From positions 3,496 to 25,937 of the forward strand of contig DIVG01000090.1 of the NCBI GenBank assembly GCA_002422425.1: 22,442 nucleotides of DNA, given 5' to 3'. The notes below the pieces were generated by a model. It did no database searches and was not told where the DNA came from. It saw only the letters and a program-made list of their open reading frames with translations. The position numbers and the translations under genes are program-made. Position 1 is the first letter of the stretch. The number at the start of each line of letters is the position of its first letter. Positions 16,447-22,442 of this stretch are shown here, piece by piece. Source of the stretch: Akkermansiaceae bacterium UBA6138 (GTDB taxonomy: Bacteria > Verrucomicrobiota > Verrucomicrobiia > Verrucomicrobiales > DEV007).

Positions 16447-18127
16447 CAATTCCGCGGATGAGGACTTCAGCCTTGCGGAGGACAGTGGCATCGTCACCCT
16501 CGCCGATATAGTAGCCGCGGCGGATCACCTTGATGACTTCGCCCGGCTGGAAGGGATCCTCCTGGTAATGCCGCGTACCCCAGCCTTTTCGACTGAGAAT
16601 TTGGACTTCTTTACGGTTTTTCGGCGACAGCATCATGCCAACCGGTATCTCAAAAGGGCGCACCCCACCCGACTCCAGAATCGCGACGAGCGATGAACGG
16701 AACGCTTCGAGTTCGCTAACGACCTGTTTCAGCTTTCGCGATCCGCGATAACCGGAAAGAAGCCGGTCAATCACCTCAAGACGCTCGACAAGTGCCCTAT
16801 ACATCTCCTGCTCACGATCACGAATAATGACCATGGCTTCGAAACGCTCGGGTATCTCGATCTCAGTGCCCCGCCGACTCAGTCCCTGCACGCGGCGCAG
16901 CTCCGCATCGATGTGTTCGCGGAGCTGCTTGAGGTTTTCCATGACGGTGGCCAGCTCGAGGCGGCGAGACTCGCTCTCCGCCTGTAGACCGGCTTCTTCT
17001 TCGCGAAGCCACTCGCAACGTCGCCGCAGCTCGTCCTGAACGCCTTCACCAAACTCACGCCAGATCGGCTCGATTAGATCCAATTCACTCCGGATGAGAA
17101 CGGCAAGTTCCTCGATCCGGGCAAAGACCATCTCGGGATCGGACGCCCCCTCCTGAAAGTTTTCCTCACGCAACCAACCCCGCCAGTCCTCCAGCAATCG
17201 AGCGCCGAGCCCGGATATCCTCGCCGCATAACCCGCCGTGGTTGCCTCGGCGAGATCTTTGGCACTGACGGCCTCGGTCAGCTCCCTCTTGAGCCGGGCC
17301 GTCTCCGTCTCAAGGTCGGCATTAGCGGTGGTGAATTGATCGCAGGCCTCTTGCAACTCGTCACGCTGATCTCCGAGCTGACGAAGGCTGCTCTCGCGAC
17401 GGGTGAGCTCGTAGTTGAGAGCGGCGATAGCGCCCTCGCGATCCATCAGCGTGTTGCGACTCTCGCTCAGCTGCTGCCTGAGCCGTTCCTCGCGGCCGAT
17501 AGAGTCCTCAAGCTCGCGGCTGAGCCGATGAAGAAGCTCCTCCTGCTCCGAGGCTCGCGCGGAACATGCCTCATTCCCGGCACGCAGGGAATCGATCGTC
17601 CTTTCCGCATCGGCGAGACAATCAGAGAGACGCCGTTCTTCGTTTTTCAGATTTTCGACTTCTCCGTAAAGCCGGTCCCGCTCCTCCCCGGCGCATTCCC
17701 CGAGAGCCACGGCAGCATTGCGATCGACCGCCGGGATGGCCTGTTGCCGAAGAGAGCCCGACGCCAGCGAATTCCCGTTCATCGCATCGGAATTGTCTGA
17801 AACCTCGAATTCAACCTCGGCAAAACGGAGAATATCGCCCGGTCCGATGAGACTCCGTTCTTCGACACGAATGCCATTGACGAAAGTGCCATTGACCGAC
17901 CCGCTATCGACCAGATCGACGTTCAGCCCCTCACAAACCTCAATCACCGCATGCCGCGAGGAGACCGAGATATGGGAAAGTTCAATTTCACTCCCGTTCT
18001 CACTGCCAACGTAATAAAATCCCGGCTCCGGAGGAATTGAAAATACCCCCGCAGGATACAGATCGGGATCGAGGGGTCGTAGGAAAAGCGCCATCCTTAC
18101 CGGGAAAGCCGGAAGACTCTTTCGCAT
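16439..18127 (-). CDS. FHA domain / coiled-coil / GrpE-like protein, 562 aa
   Basis: N-terminal FHA domain (about residues 15-110) with conserved SSRHAVIE and GSVNGTFVNG motifs, which bind phosphothreonine peptides. A Glu/Arg/Leu-rich coiled coil follows (about 150-300), then a second helical region (about 330-455). The C-terminal segment (about 455-562) has a helix ending in GGVRPFEIPVG and a beta-like tail GEVIKVIRRGYYIGEG...VLRKAEVLIRG. This closely follows the C-terminal pattern of GrpE, the Hsp70 nucleotide-exchange factor. FHA and coiled coil are clear; the GrpE likeness is by eye. No Hsp70 gene lies in the window, so the partner is unknown. A start at 18094 (12th codon) is also possible. 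The gene is divergent from the oxidoreductase and coupled to the membrane protein downstream. Confidence 0.85.
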   Translation of the reverse strand: MRKSLPAFPVRMALFLRPLDPDLYPAGVFSIPPEPGFYYVGSENGSEIELSHISVSSRHAVIEVCEGLNVDLVDSGSVNGTFVNGIRVEERSLIGPGDILRFAEVEFEVSDNSDAMNGNSLASGSLRQQAIPAVDRNAAVALGECAGEERDRLYGEVENLKNEERRLSDCLADAERTIDSLRAGNEACSARASEQEELLHRLSRELEDSIGREERLRQQLSESRNTLMDREGAIAALNYELTRRESSLRQLGDQRDELQEACDQFTTANADLETETARLKRELTEAVSAKDLAEATTAGYAARISGLGARLLEDWRGWLREENFQEGASDPEMVFARIEELAVLIRSELDLIEPIWREFGEGVQDELRRRCEWLREEEAGLQAESESRRLELATVMENLKQLREHIDAELRRVQGLSRRGTEIEIPERFEAMVIIRDREQEMYRALVERLEVIDRLLSGYRGSRKLKQVVSELEAFRSSLVAILESGGVRPFEIPVGMMLSPKNRKEVQILSRKGWGTRHYQEDPFQPGEVIKVIRRGYYIGEGDDATVLRKAEVLIRGIDE

Positions 18128-18237
18128 GTGATGTCGCGCCCTTCAATCGCAATTTTCCGGGACAAATCAGCCCCGGGTCCTGCTTCTCACGTAGACGAGG
18201 GATTGACGGGATTCCCGCCGCCTGTCACATTCTTGTT

Positions 18238-19674
18238 ATGACAGATCCTGAAAACAATCCCCTCTCCACCCGGCGCTCGGTTATCAAGACCGTCGCAGGT
18301 GCCTCCGTCCTCGCCGGCATCAGCCTGCCCCACGTCCACGCGCAGGAGAACTCCGAGCTGAAGCTCGCCCTCGTCGGCTGCGGCGGGCGGGGAACCGGTG
18401 CCGTCAAAAACGCCCTCAGCGTCTCGGGCACGCTCGGGCCGCTCAAGCTCCACGCCATGGCCGATGTCTTCGAGGACAACCTCAAGCGCAGTCACGAAAC
18501 CCTCTCCAAAGATCCCCAGGTCGGGGACAAGATCGACGTCTCCCCCGAGCATCGCTTCATCGGCTTCGACGGCTACCGCAATGCGATGGACTCGCTCAAG
18601 GCCGGCGACATCGTCATCCTCACGACTCCGGTCGCCTTCCGCTGGCCCATGTTCGAATACGCCGTCGAGAAAGGTCTTCACGTTTTTATGGAAAAACCCG
18701 TCACGACCGACGGGTTCTCCGCCCGCAAGCTGCTCGAGATCAACAAAAAAGCCGTCGAGAAAAATCTCAAGGTCGGCGTCGGCCTGATGTGCCGCCACTG
18801 CAAGGCCCGCAACGAGCTGAAAAAGCGCATCGACGACGGCGCCATCGGCGACATCACCTTCATGCGCTCCTATCGTATGCAGGGCCCCGTCGCGACCTGT
18901 TTCACTCCGAAAAACGACACGGAGATGAGCGAGCTGCTGTATCAGATCAAGAACTTCCACAGCTTCCTCTGGCTCAGCGGCGGCTCGTTCAGTGACTTCT
19001 TCATCCACGGCATCGACGAGATGTGTATGATCAAAAACGACTTCCCGATCGAGGCAAAGGCCGTCGGCGGACGTCATTACAAAACAATGGAGAGGAACGG
19101 CCAGGTCCACGTCGCGGTCGATCAGAACTTTGACAGCTACGGCGTCGAATACACCTTCAAGGACGGGACCAAAGCCCTCTACGAAGGCCGCAACATGACA
19201 GGCTGTCACCAGGAGTTCGCCGCCTATGCCCATGGCACGAAGGGGTCGGCGGTGATCTCCTCGGCGAGCCACACCCCCGCCAAGTCACGCCTTTACAAGG
19301 ACCACAACATCGCCCTCAATCCCCGCGGAAATCCGGAAAACCTGCTCTGGGCCTTCCCCACGGGCGATCGCGGCGCGAACCTCGAGGGCAACCCCTACGA
19401 GATCGAGTGGGAAGTCCTCATCGACGCGATTCGCGAAGACAAGCCCCACAACGAAGTCGAGCGCGGTGTCGCCGCCAGCAACGTGACCTCGATGGGCCGC
19501 ATGGCCGCTCACACCGGTCAGGTCATCACCTACGACCAGATGCTGAACAGCGAATTTGTCATGGCGCCGAACGTGAAAGACCTCACGATGGACTCCGACT
19601 CACCCCTGATGCCCGACGCCGAAGGCAAATACGCCGTTCCGGAGCCTGGTATCAAGAAAGATCGCGAGTATTGA
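18238..19674 (+). CDS. Tat-exported Gfo/Idh/MocA-family oxidoreductase, 478 aa
   Basis: NAD(P)-dependent sugar or inositol dehydrogenase-like protein. A twin-arginine signal (STRRSVIK, residues 10-17, then a hydrophobic stretch to HVHAQE) predicts folded export to the periplasm with cofactor bound. The Rossmann fold begins at KLALVGCGGRGTGAV (42-56). MEKPVTTD (151-158) is the family's EKP cofactor/catalytic motif. The substrate domain has GLMCRHCKARNELKKRI and later a FHSFLWLSGGSFSDFFIHGIDE stretch that should supply active-site His residues. Many PVC bacteria carry numerous such exported paralogues used in glycan breakdown; the substrate cannot be read from the sequence. The ATG at 18238 starts exactly before the Tat motif; upstream in-frame codons overlap the divergent gene and look non-coding. 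Confidence 0.93.
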   Translation: MTDPENNPLSTRRSVIKTVAGASVLAGISLPHVHAQENSELKLALVGCGGRGTGAVKNALSVSGTLGPLKLHAMADVFEDNLKRSHETLSKDPQVGDKIDVSPEHRFIGFDGYRNAMDSLKAGDIVILTTPVAFRWPMFEYAVEKGLHVFMEKPVTTDGFSARKLLEINKKAVEKNLKVGVGLMCRHCKARNELKKRIDDGAIGDITFMRSYRMQGPVATCFTPKNDTEMSELLYQIKNFHSFLWLSGGSFSDFFIHGIDEMCMIKNDFPIEAKAVGGRHYKTMERNGQVHVAVDQNFDSYGVEYTFKDGTKALYEGRNMTGCHQEFAAYAHGTKGSAVISSASHTPAKSRLYKDHNIALNPRGNPENLLWAFPTGDRGANLEGNPYEIEWEVLIDAIREDKPHNEVERGVAASNVTSMGRMAAHTGQVITYDQMLNSEFVMAPNVKDLTMDSDSPLMPDAEGKYAVPEPGIKKDREY

Positions 19675-19700
19675 TCTCTCCCGCCATCCTTTGAACACGA

Positions 19701-19738
19701 GATCGCCGTTTTCCGAATCTACCCGGGGACCGGCGATC
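19701..19738. other. Inverted repeat between oxidoreductase and TPR genes
   Basis: GATCGCCG (19701-19708) and CGGCGATC (19731-19738) are perfect 8-base arms around a 22-base loop, 26 bases after the oxidoreductase stop. There is no T-run, so it may be a factor-dependent terminator, an mRNA-stability hairpin or an operator. Confidence 0.35.
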
Positions 19739-19774
19739 ATCGTATACAGGTAATTACTCCGAACGCCCCGTCCC

Positions 19775-20779
19775 ATGAAAGCTCTCGTCACGGTCCTTCT
19801 TCTCCTCAATCTCATCCCCCTCCTGCCCGCGCCCGCGCAGGAGGAAGGTGACAAAACCAAATCGGAACGCCTTGAAAAGCGCCTGCGACTAGCGGACGAA
19901 CTGGAGGCCCAGGGCGACGACGACGGAGCCGTGCAGATCCTCGGAGAGATCTTTGACGCCGATCCGAAAGACACCGCCTTGCTCGAGCGCATCGTTGTCA
20001 TGCAGATGCGAAACGAGCGCTTCAACGAGGCCGTCCCGCGTCTCCGCCAGTTGCTCGAACTCAAAGGAGGCAACGAGGCCGAGCATCTCGCCCTCGCCCG
20101 TATGATGGTCGAGGTGAAGGAGCACGAGACCGCAGTCGAGTTCATCACGGAATCGGCGGAGCGTTTCCCCGAATCGGCGGACCTTCCCTTCCTGCTCACC
20201 TTCGCCCTCGGAAATCTGGAGCGCTGGGACGACGCCGTCGCCGGATTCGAAAAGACCATCGCCCTCGCCAAAGAGACGAAACCCGAACTGCTCAACGAAG
20301 GCTTTTATTTCCGCTACGCCGCCGCTCATGAGCGGAACAAAAACGTTAAAGAGGCCGAAAAGCTGTTTCGCAAAACGCTCGAGCTGATCAAGGCGAACGA
20401 AACGTCCGACGAGAATCCGGAGTTTACGGCGACCGTGTTAAACTACCTCGCCTACATGTGGATCGAGCGAGGTGAAAACCTCGACGAGGCCGGCCCGATG
20501 GCGCAGGAGGCGGCCGCGCTCTCCCCCGACAGCGGTGCCATCGCCGACACCGTGGGATGGTACCATTTTCAAAAAGGCAATTACCCCCGAGCCCTCGTCG
20601 AGTTGAAAAAAGCCGAGCGACTCATCGAAGAACCCGATGCCGTCATCCTGGACCATCTCGGCCAGACCCTCGCGAAGCTCGATGAAAAGGAGTTCGCCGC
20701 CGAATACTTCCGCAAAGCGATCGAGCTAGATCCGGAGAACAAAGAGCTTAAAACCCGCCTCGACGCCCTCGGCGAGTGA
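19775..20779 (+). CDS. Exported TPR-repeat protein, 334 aa
   Basis: A signal peptide (about residues 1-21, cleavage at APA-QE) leads to at least seven tetratricopeptide repeats covering about residues 35-330. The C-terminal part (NYLAYMWIERGENLDEA, then IADTVGWYHFQKGNYPRAL, then LDHLGQTLAKLDEKEFA) follows a pattern seen in many periplasmic TPR proteins that scaffold envelope complexes. No enzymatic domain or lipobox is visible. It is on the same strand as the oxidoreductase after 100 bases, and co-transcription is possible but not required. The next 243 bases (20780-21022) hold no supported gene, only a TTGACT at 20921-20926 with no convincing -10. Confidence 0.85.
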   Translation: MKALVTVLLLLNLIPLLPAPAQEEGDKTKSERLEKRLRLADELEAQGDDDGAVQILGEIFDADPKDTALLERIVVMQMRNERFNEAVPRLRQLLELKGGNEAEHLALARMMVEVKEHETAVEFITESAERFPESADLPFLLTFALGNLERWDDAVAGFEKTIALAKETKPELLNEGFYFRYAAAHERNKNVKEAEKLFRKTLELIKANETSDENPEFTATVLNYLAYMWIERGENLDEAGPMAQEAAALSPDSGAIADTVGWYHFQKGNYPRALVELKKAERLIEEPDAVILDHLGQTLAKLDEKEFAAEYFRKAIELDPENKELKTRLDALGE

Positions 20780-21022
20780 CGGCAGGCACGTCATTCCCCA
20801 CCTCCGAGGGTTAGCACGGTGGAACCACAGAGAGGCCTTCAGCGGCGATTCCGCGCGATTCCAAGACATCCTCCGCCGGCTCGTCGGCGAGCTCCCCCTT
20901 TTTCTTTCTTGCAATCACGGTTGACTCAAGGGGCAGAATCGGGAAGGCTCGGTGCGGAAGGTTATGAATGCCCCCGAATCCCCTCCGGCCCCGGAGCTTT
21001 CGAGAGTGTGGGAGTCGAAAAA

Positions 21023-21076
21023 ATGAAAAAAGAAAATAGCAATCAATTTTTGTCATGTAATGTGAGAGCTATATGA
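21023..21076 (+). CDS. 17-codon leader ORF coupled to the ubiquitin-barrel gene
   Basis: ATG at 21023 opens a 17-codon frame (MKKENSNQFLSCNVRAI). It is preceded by a good ribosome-binding site, GGGAG (21010-21014), with 8-base spacing. Its TGA (21074-21076) overlaps the ATG of the ubiquitin gene (21073-21075) as ATGA. The main gene has only a weak site of its own (GAGAG, 21064-21068). The layout fits translational coupling through a leader peptide. The frame also connects to an upstream open stretch without coding character, so 21023 is taken as start. Confidence 0.5.
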   Translation: MKKENSNQFLSCNVRAI

Positions 21077-22290
21077 AAAACGTTTTCTCGTTGCTCTCAA
21101 TATTTCTAGGTATCTTTTTAGCACCCAAGGCTGATGCGAGCATGCAGATCTTTGTCAAAACCTTGACGGGAAAAACGATTACACTCGATGTTGATGGGTC
21201 CGATAGCATTGAGAATGTAAAACAGAAAATTAAGGATAAGGAAAATATCCCACCTGATCAACAACAGCTTATATTTGCAGGCAAGCAACTGGAGGATGGT
21301 CGTACGCTGGCGGATTACAATATTCAAAAAGAATCTACATTGCATTTGGTTCTCCGGGTCCGCTTGGATGAAAGAAGCATAGCGGAACAGGTTCAAATAT
21401 CTCGAACGTCGATGCGCATTGGAGGAATGGTCTTGCACGGGCTGCATGGCCATCCCTTGGACTATCGCGTCGCGCCCGGGAAAGGCTATGCGTTTTGGGT
21501 TGGTGGCGATTGGGGGGAGGATCGGCATGCACAGCGCGACGGTGGTTTGGGTATCGCGGAAATAGGAGCGTCACAAATTTTGAGTCCTTCCGGGACTCAG
21601 CTGGGTATTGGCTTGGGGAAATCGTGGAGCAATCACGATTCCTACTTAGGGGGTAATCAGGAAATGCGCGGCGAATACCTACTGGGCGAGATTATACTTC
21701 CGAACAAAGCGTTTGGCCCGAATGCATGGATGACATTTACAGGATATTACAATCAATCCGATGCAGATCTTTTCCGTGCATACGATAGCGGATTAGCAAC
21801 GGACTATTCCTATGGCGAAACCGGTGTGGAAACATGGGCTTTTCGCGCACGGGTCGATTGGGAGAATTCGTTCGCGATAGCGGGATGCGAATTTTCGCCG
21901 TATGCGGACTTGTCTTTTATCGAAGCGCAGGTTGCCGACTATAGCGAATCAGGAGGCGCTGCCCCTGCCGTCTATGCTTCACGCAGTGACCACTCTCTCG
22001 AGGCACGTGCAGGAGTGAATATGCTTTATGAAATCAATCCATCGATTGCCTTGACTGGAGAACTGGGGATTTATCAACAATTGAGCGAGAAAAATTCCGC
22101 TGTGAATGGCCAAGTATCGGGGGCCAATTTCAACTTGATGATGGCGGACGCTGATGATACTTGGATGCTTGGCTCGGTCGGCATCAGCGCCAACACCGAA
22201 GTCGGCACTGTTAACTTGCGACTCAACGGTACAAGCGAGGGCAGCGATACGGCCACGTGGGTATCGTTGCTTTGGAGCATCTCATTATAG
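21073..22290 (+). CDS. Secreted ubiquitin domain fused to an autotransporter-like beta-barrel, 405 aa
   Basis: Residues 1-22 form a signal peptide (ADA-S cleavage) that leaves Ser plus the native ubiquitin Met. Residues 24-97 match human ubiquitin at 64 of 74 positions. The ten changes are E16D, E18D, P19G, T22S, A28Q, Q31K, G35N, R42Q, S57A and L73V. Lys6, 11, 27, 29, 33, 48 and 63, and patch residues Leu8, Ile44 and Val70, are all kept. Gly75-Gly76 are Leu-Asp, so it cannot be activated as a conjugation donor. Residues about 110-405 resemble an autotransporter translocator: a short helix, then Gly/aromatic-rich amphipathic strands (AFWVGGDWG, GLGKSWS, RAGVNMLY). The protein ends WVSLLWSISL, without the usual terminal aromatic. 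The likely location is the outer membrane with ubiquitin as passenger. Lower GC than its neighbours suggests transfer. Function is unknown; host mimicry or a decoy is inference. Confidence 0.93.
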   Translation: MKNVFSLLSIFLGIFLAPKADASMQIFVKTLTGKTITLDVDGSDSIENVKQKIKDKENIPPDQQQLIFAGKQLEDGRTLADYNIQKESTLHLVLRVRLDERSIAEQVQISRTSMRIGGMVLHGLHGHPLDYRVAPGKGYAFWVGGDWGEDRHAQRDGGLGIAEIGASQILSPSGTQLGIGLGKSWSNHDSYLGGNQEMRGEYLLGEIILPNKAFGPNAWMTFTGYYNQSDADLFRAYDSGLATDYSYGETGVETWAFRARVDWENSFAIAGCEFSPYADLSFIEAQVADYSESGGAAPAVYASRSDHSLEARAGVNMLYEINPSIALTGELGIYQQLSEKNSAVNGQVSGANFNLMMADADDTWMLGSVGISANTEVGTVNLRLNGTSEGSDTATWVSLLWSISL

Positions 22291-22317
22291 CTGCGGTGTG
22301 TGCTCGTATTCTAAACT

Positions 22318-22386
22318 GGGCGGTCATTTTCATCGCCCGCTTCGTCGAACCCCCGACTTCGTTCCGGTGTTTATCTAAGGGGTTCG
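22318..22386. other. Two inverted repeats downstream of the ubiquitin-barrel gene
   Basis: GGGCGGT (22318-22324) pairs with ATCGCCC (22332-22338, one G-T pair). CGAACCCC (22346-22353) pairs with GGGGTTCG (22379-22386). Neither is followed by a T-run; they could end transcription with Rho, or mark the edge of a transferred segment. The remaining sequence to 22442 shows no supported gene. Confidence 0.35.
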
Positions 22387-22442
22387 GCATTATACTTTCG
22401 CGTTGCGTTTGGAGAACCTATCTCTGAAGGTCATGTCATTCT

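Noticed and set aside
18037..18237. N-terminal extension of the oxidoreductase
   Set aside because: It overlaps the divergent FHA gene and would bury the Tat signal, which begins properly from the ATG at 18238.
20811..21056. 81-codon minus-strand frame upstream of the ubiquitin gene
   Set aside because: No family likeness and no clear ribosome-binding site; it crosses the composition boundary. A decayed gene cannot be excluded but is not supported.
21142..21363. Ubiquitin domain as a contaminating eukaryotic fragment
   Set aside because: It is in frame with a bacterial signal peptide upstream and a barrel downstream with no join artefact, lacks Gly-Gly, and differs from human ubiquitin at ten scattered positions.
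22311..22415. Possible integron attC site after the ubiquitin gene (TCTAAAC ... GTTTGGA)
   Set aside because: The ends do not fit RYYYAAC/GTTRRRY, no matching core site lies before the gene, and no integrase is present in the window.
1..22442. tRNA, rRNA, CRISPR arrays, transposase or phage genes
   Set aside because: Looked for on both strands by motif and repeat pattern; none seen.

Overview
The window looks like chromosomal DNA of a Gram-negative bacterium of the Verrucomicrobiota or a close PVC relative. This is inferred from the gene mix: PPi-dependent phosphofructokinase next to pyruvate phosphate dikinase, Tat-exported Gfo/Idh/MocA oxidoreductase, many exported TPR and coiled-coil proteins, and a TonB system. 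No rRNA or marker gene is present to prove it. Most of the window is GC-rich and densely coded. There are no tRNA or rRNA genes, CRISPR arrays, or recognisable transposases or integrases.

Positions 1-1135: the 3' end of an alanine-rich coiled-coil protein with a clear terminator, a REP-like inverted repeat, and a small minus-strand coiled-coil gene. That gene is divergent from pfp across an AT-rich spacer holding two nested inverted repeats with the same centre. Positions 1136-5547: a pyrophosphate-linked glycolysis pair, PPi-phosphofructokinase and pyruvate phosphate dikinase, ending in a strong terminator. Positions 5614-7555: a DUF1826-like protein, an RsuA-type pseudouridine synthase and a small four-helix membrane protein.

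Positions 7592-15417: an iron-uptake locus. A Fur-box-like site precedes a FecA-like TonB-dependent receptor. After its terminator, a second and nearly identical Fur box overlaps the promoter of a six-gene, translationally coupled operon: DUF3450, TtpC-like long ExbB, ExbB, ExbD, TonB, TPR. The order matches the TonB2/TtpC systems of vibrios. The receptor would bind a ferric ligand and the operon would supply proton-motive energy to it.

Positions 15520-18127 (minus strand): a two-gene unit encoding an FHA / coiled-coil / GrpE-like protein and a membrane-anchored helical protein. Positions 18238-20779: a Tat-exported oxidoreductase and an exported TPR protein.

Positions 21023-22290 hold the most unusual locus. 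A gene of visibly lower GC encodes a signal peptide, then a ubiquitin domain matching human ubiquitin at 64 of its first 74 residues, then an autotransporter-like outer-membrane beta-barrel. All seven ubiquitin lysines and the Leu8/Ile44/Val70 patch are kept, but the Gly-Gly tail is replaced and runs straight into the barrel. A 17-codon leader ORF with a good ribosome-binding site overlaps its start codon. It looks like a surface-displayed, non-conjugatable ubiquitin, probably acquired laterally. This is the best candidate for an undescribed system in the window.
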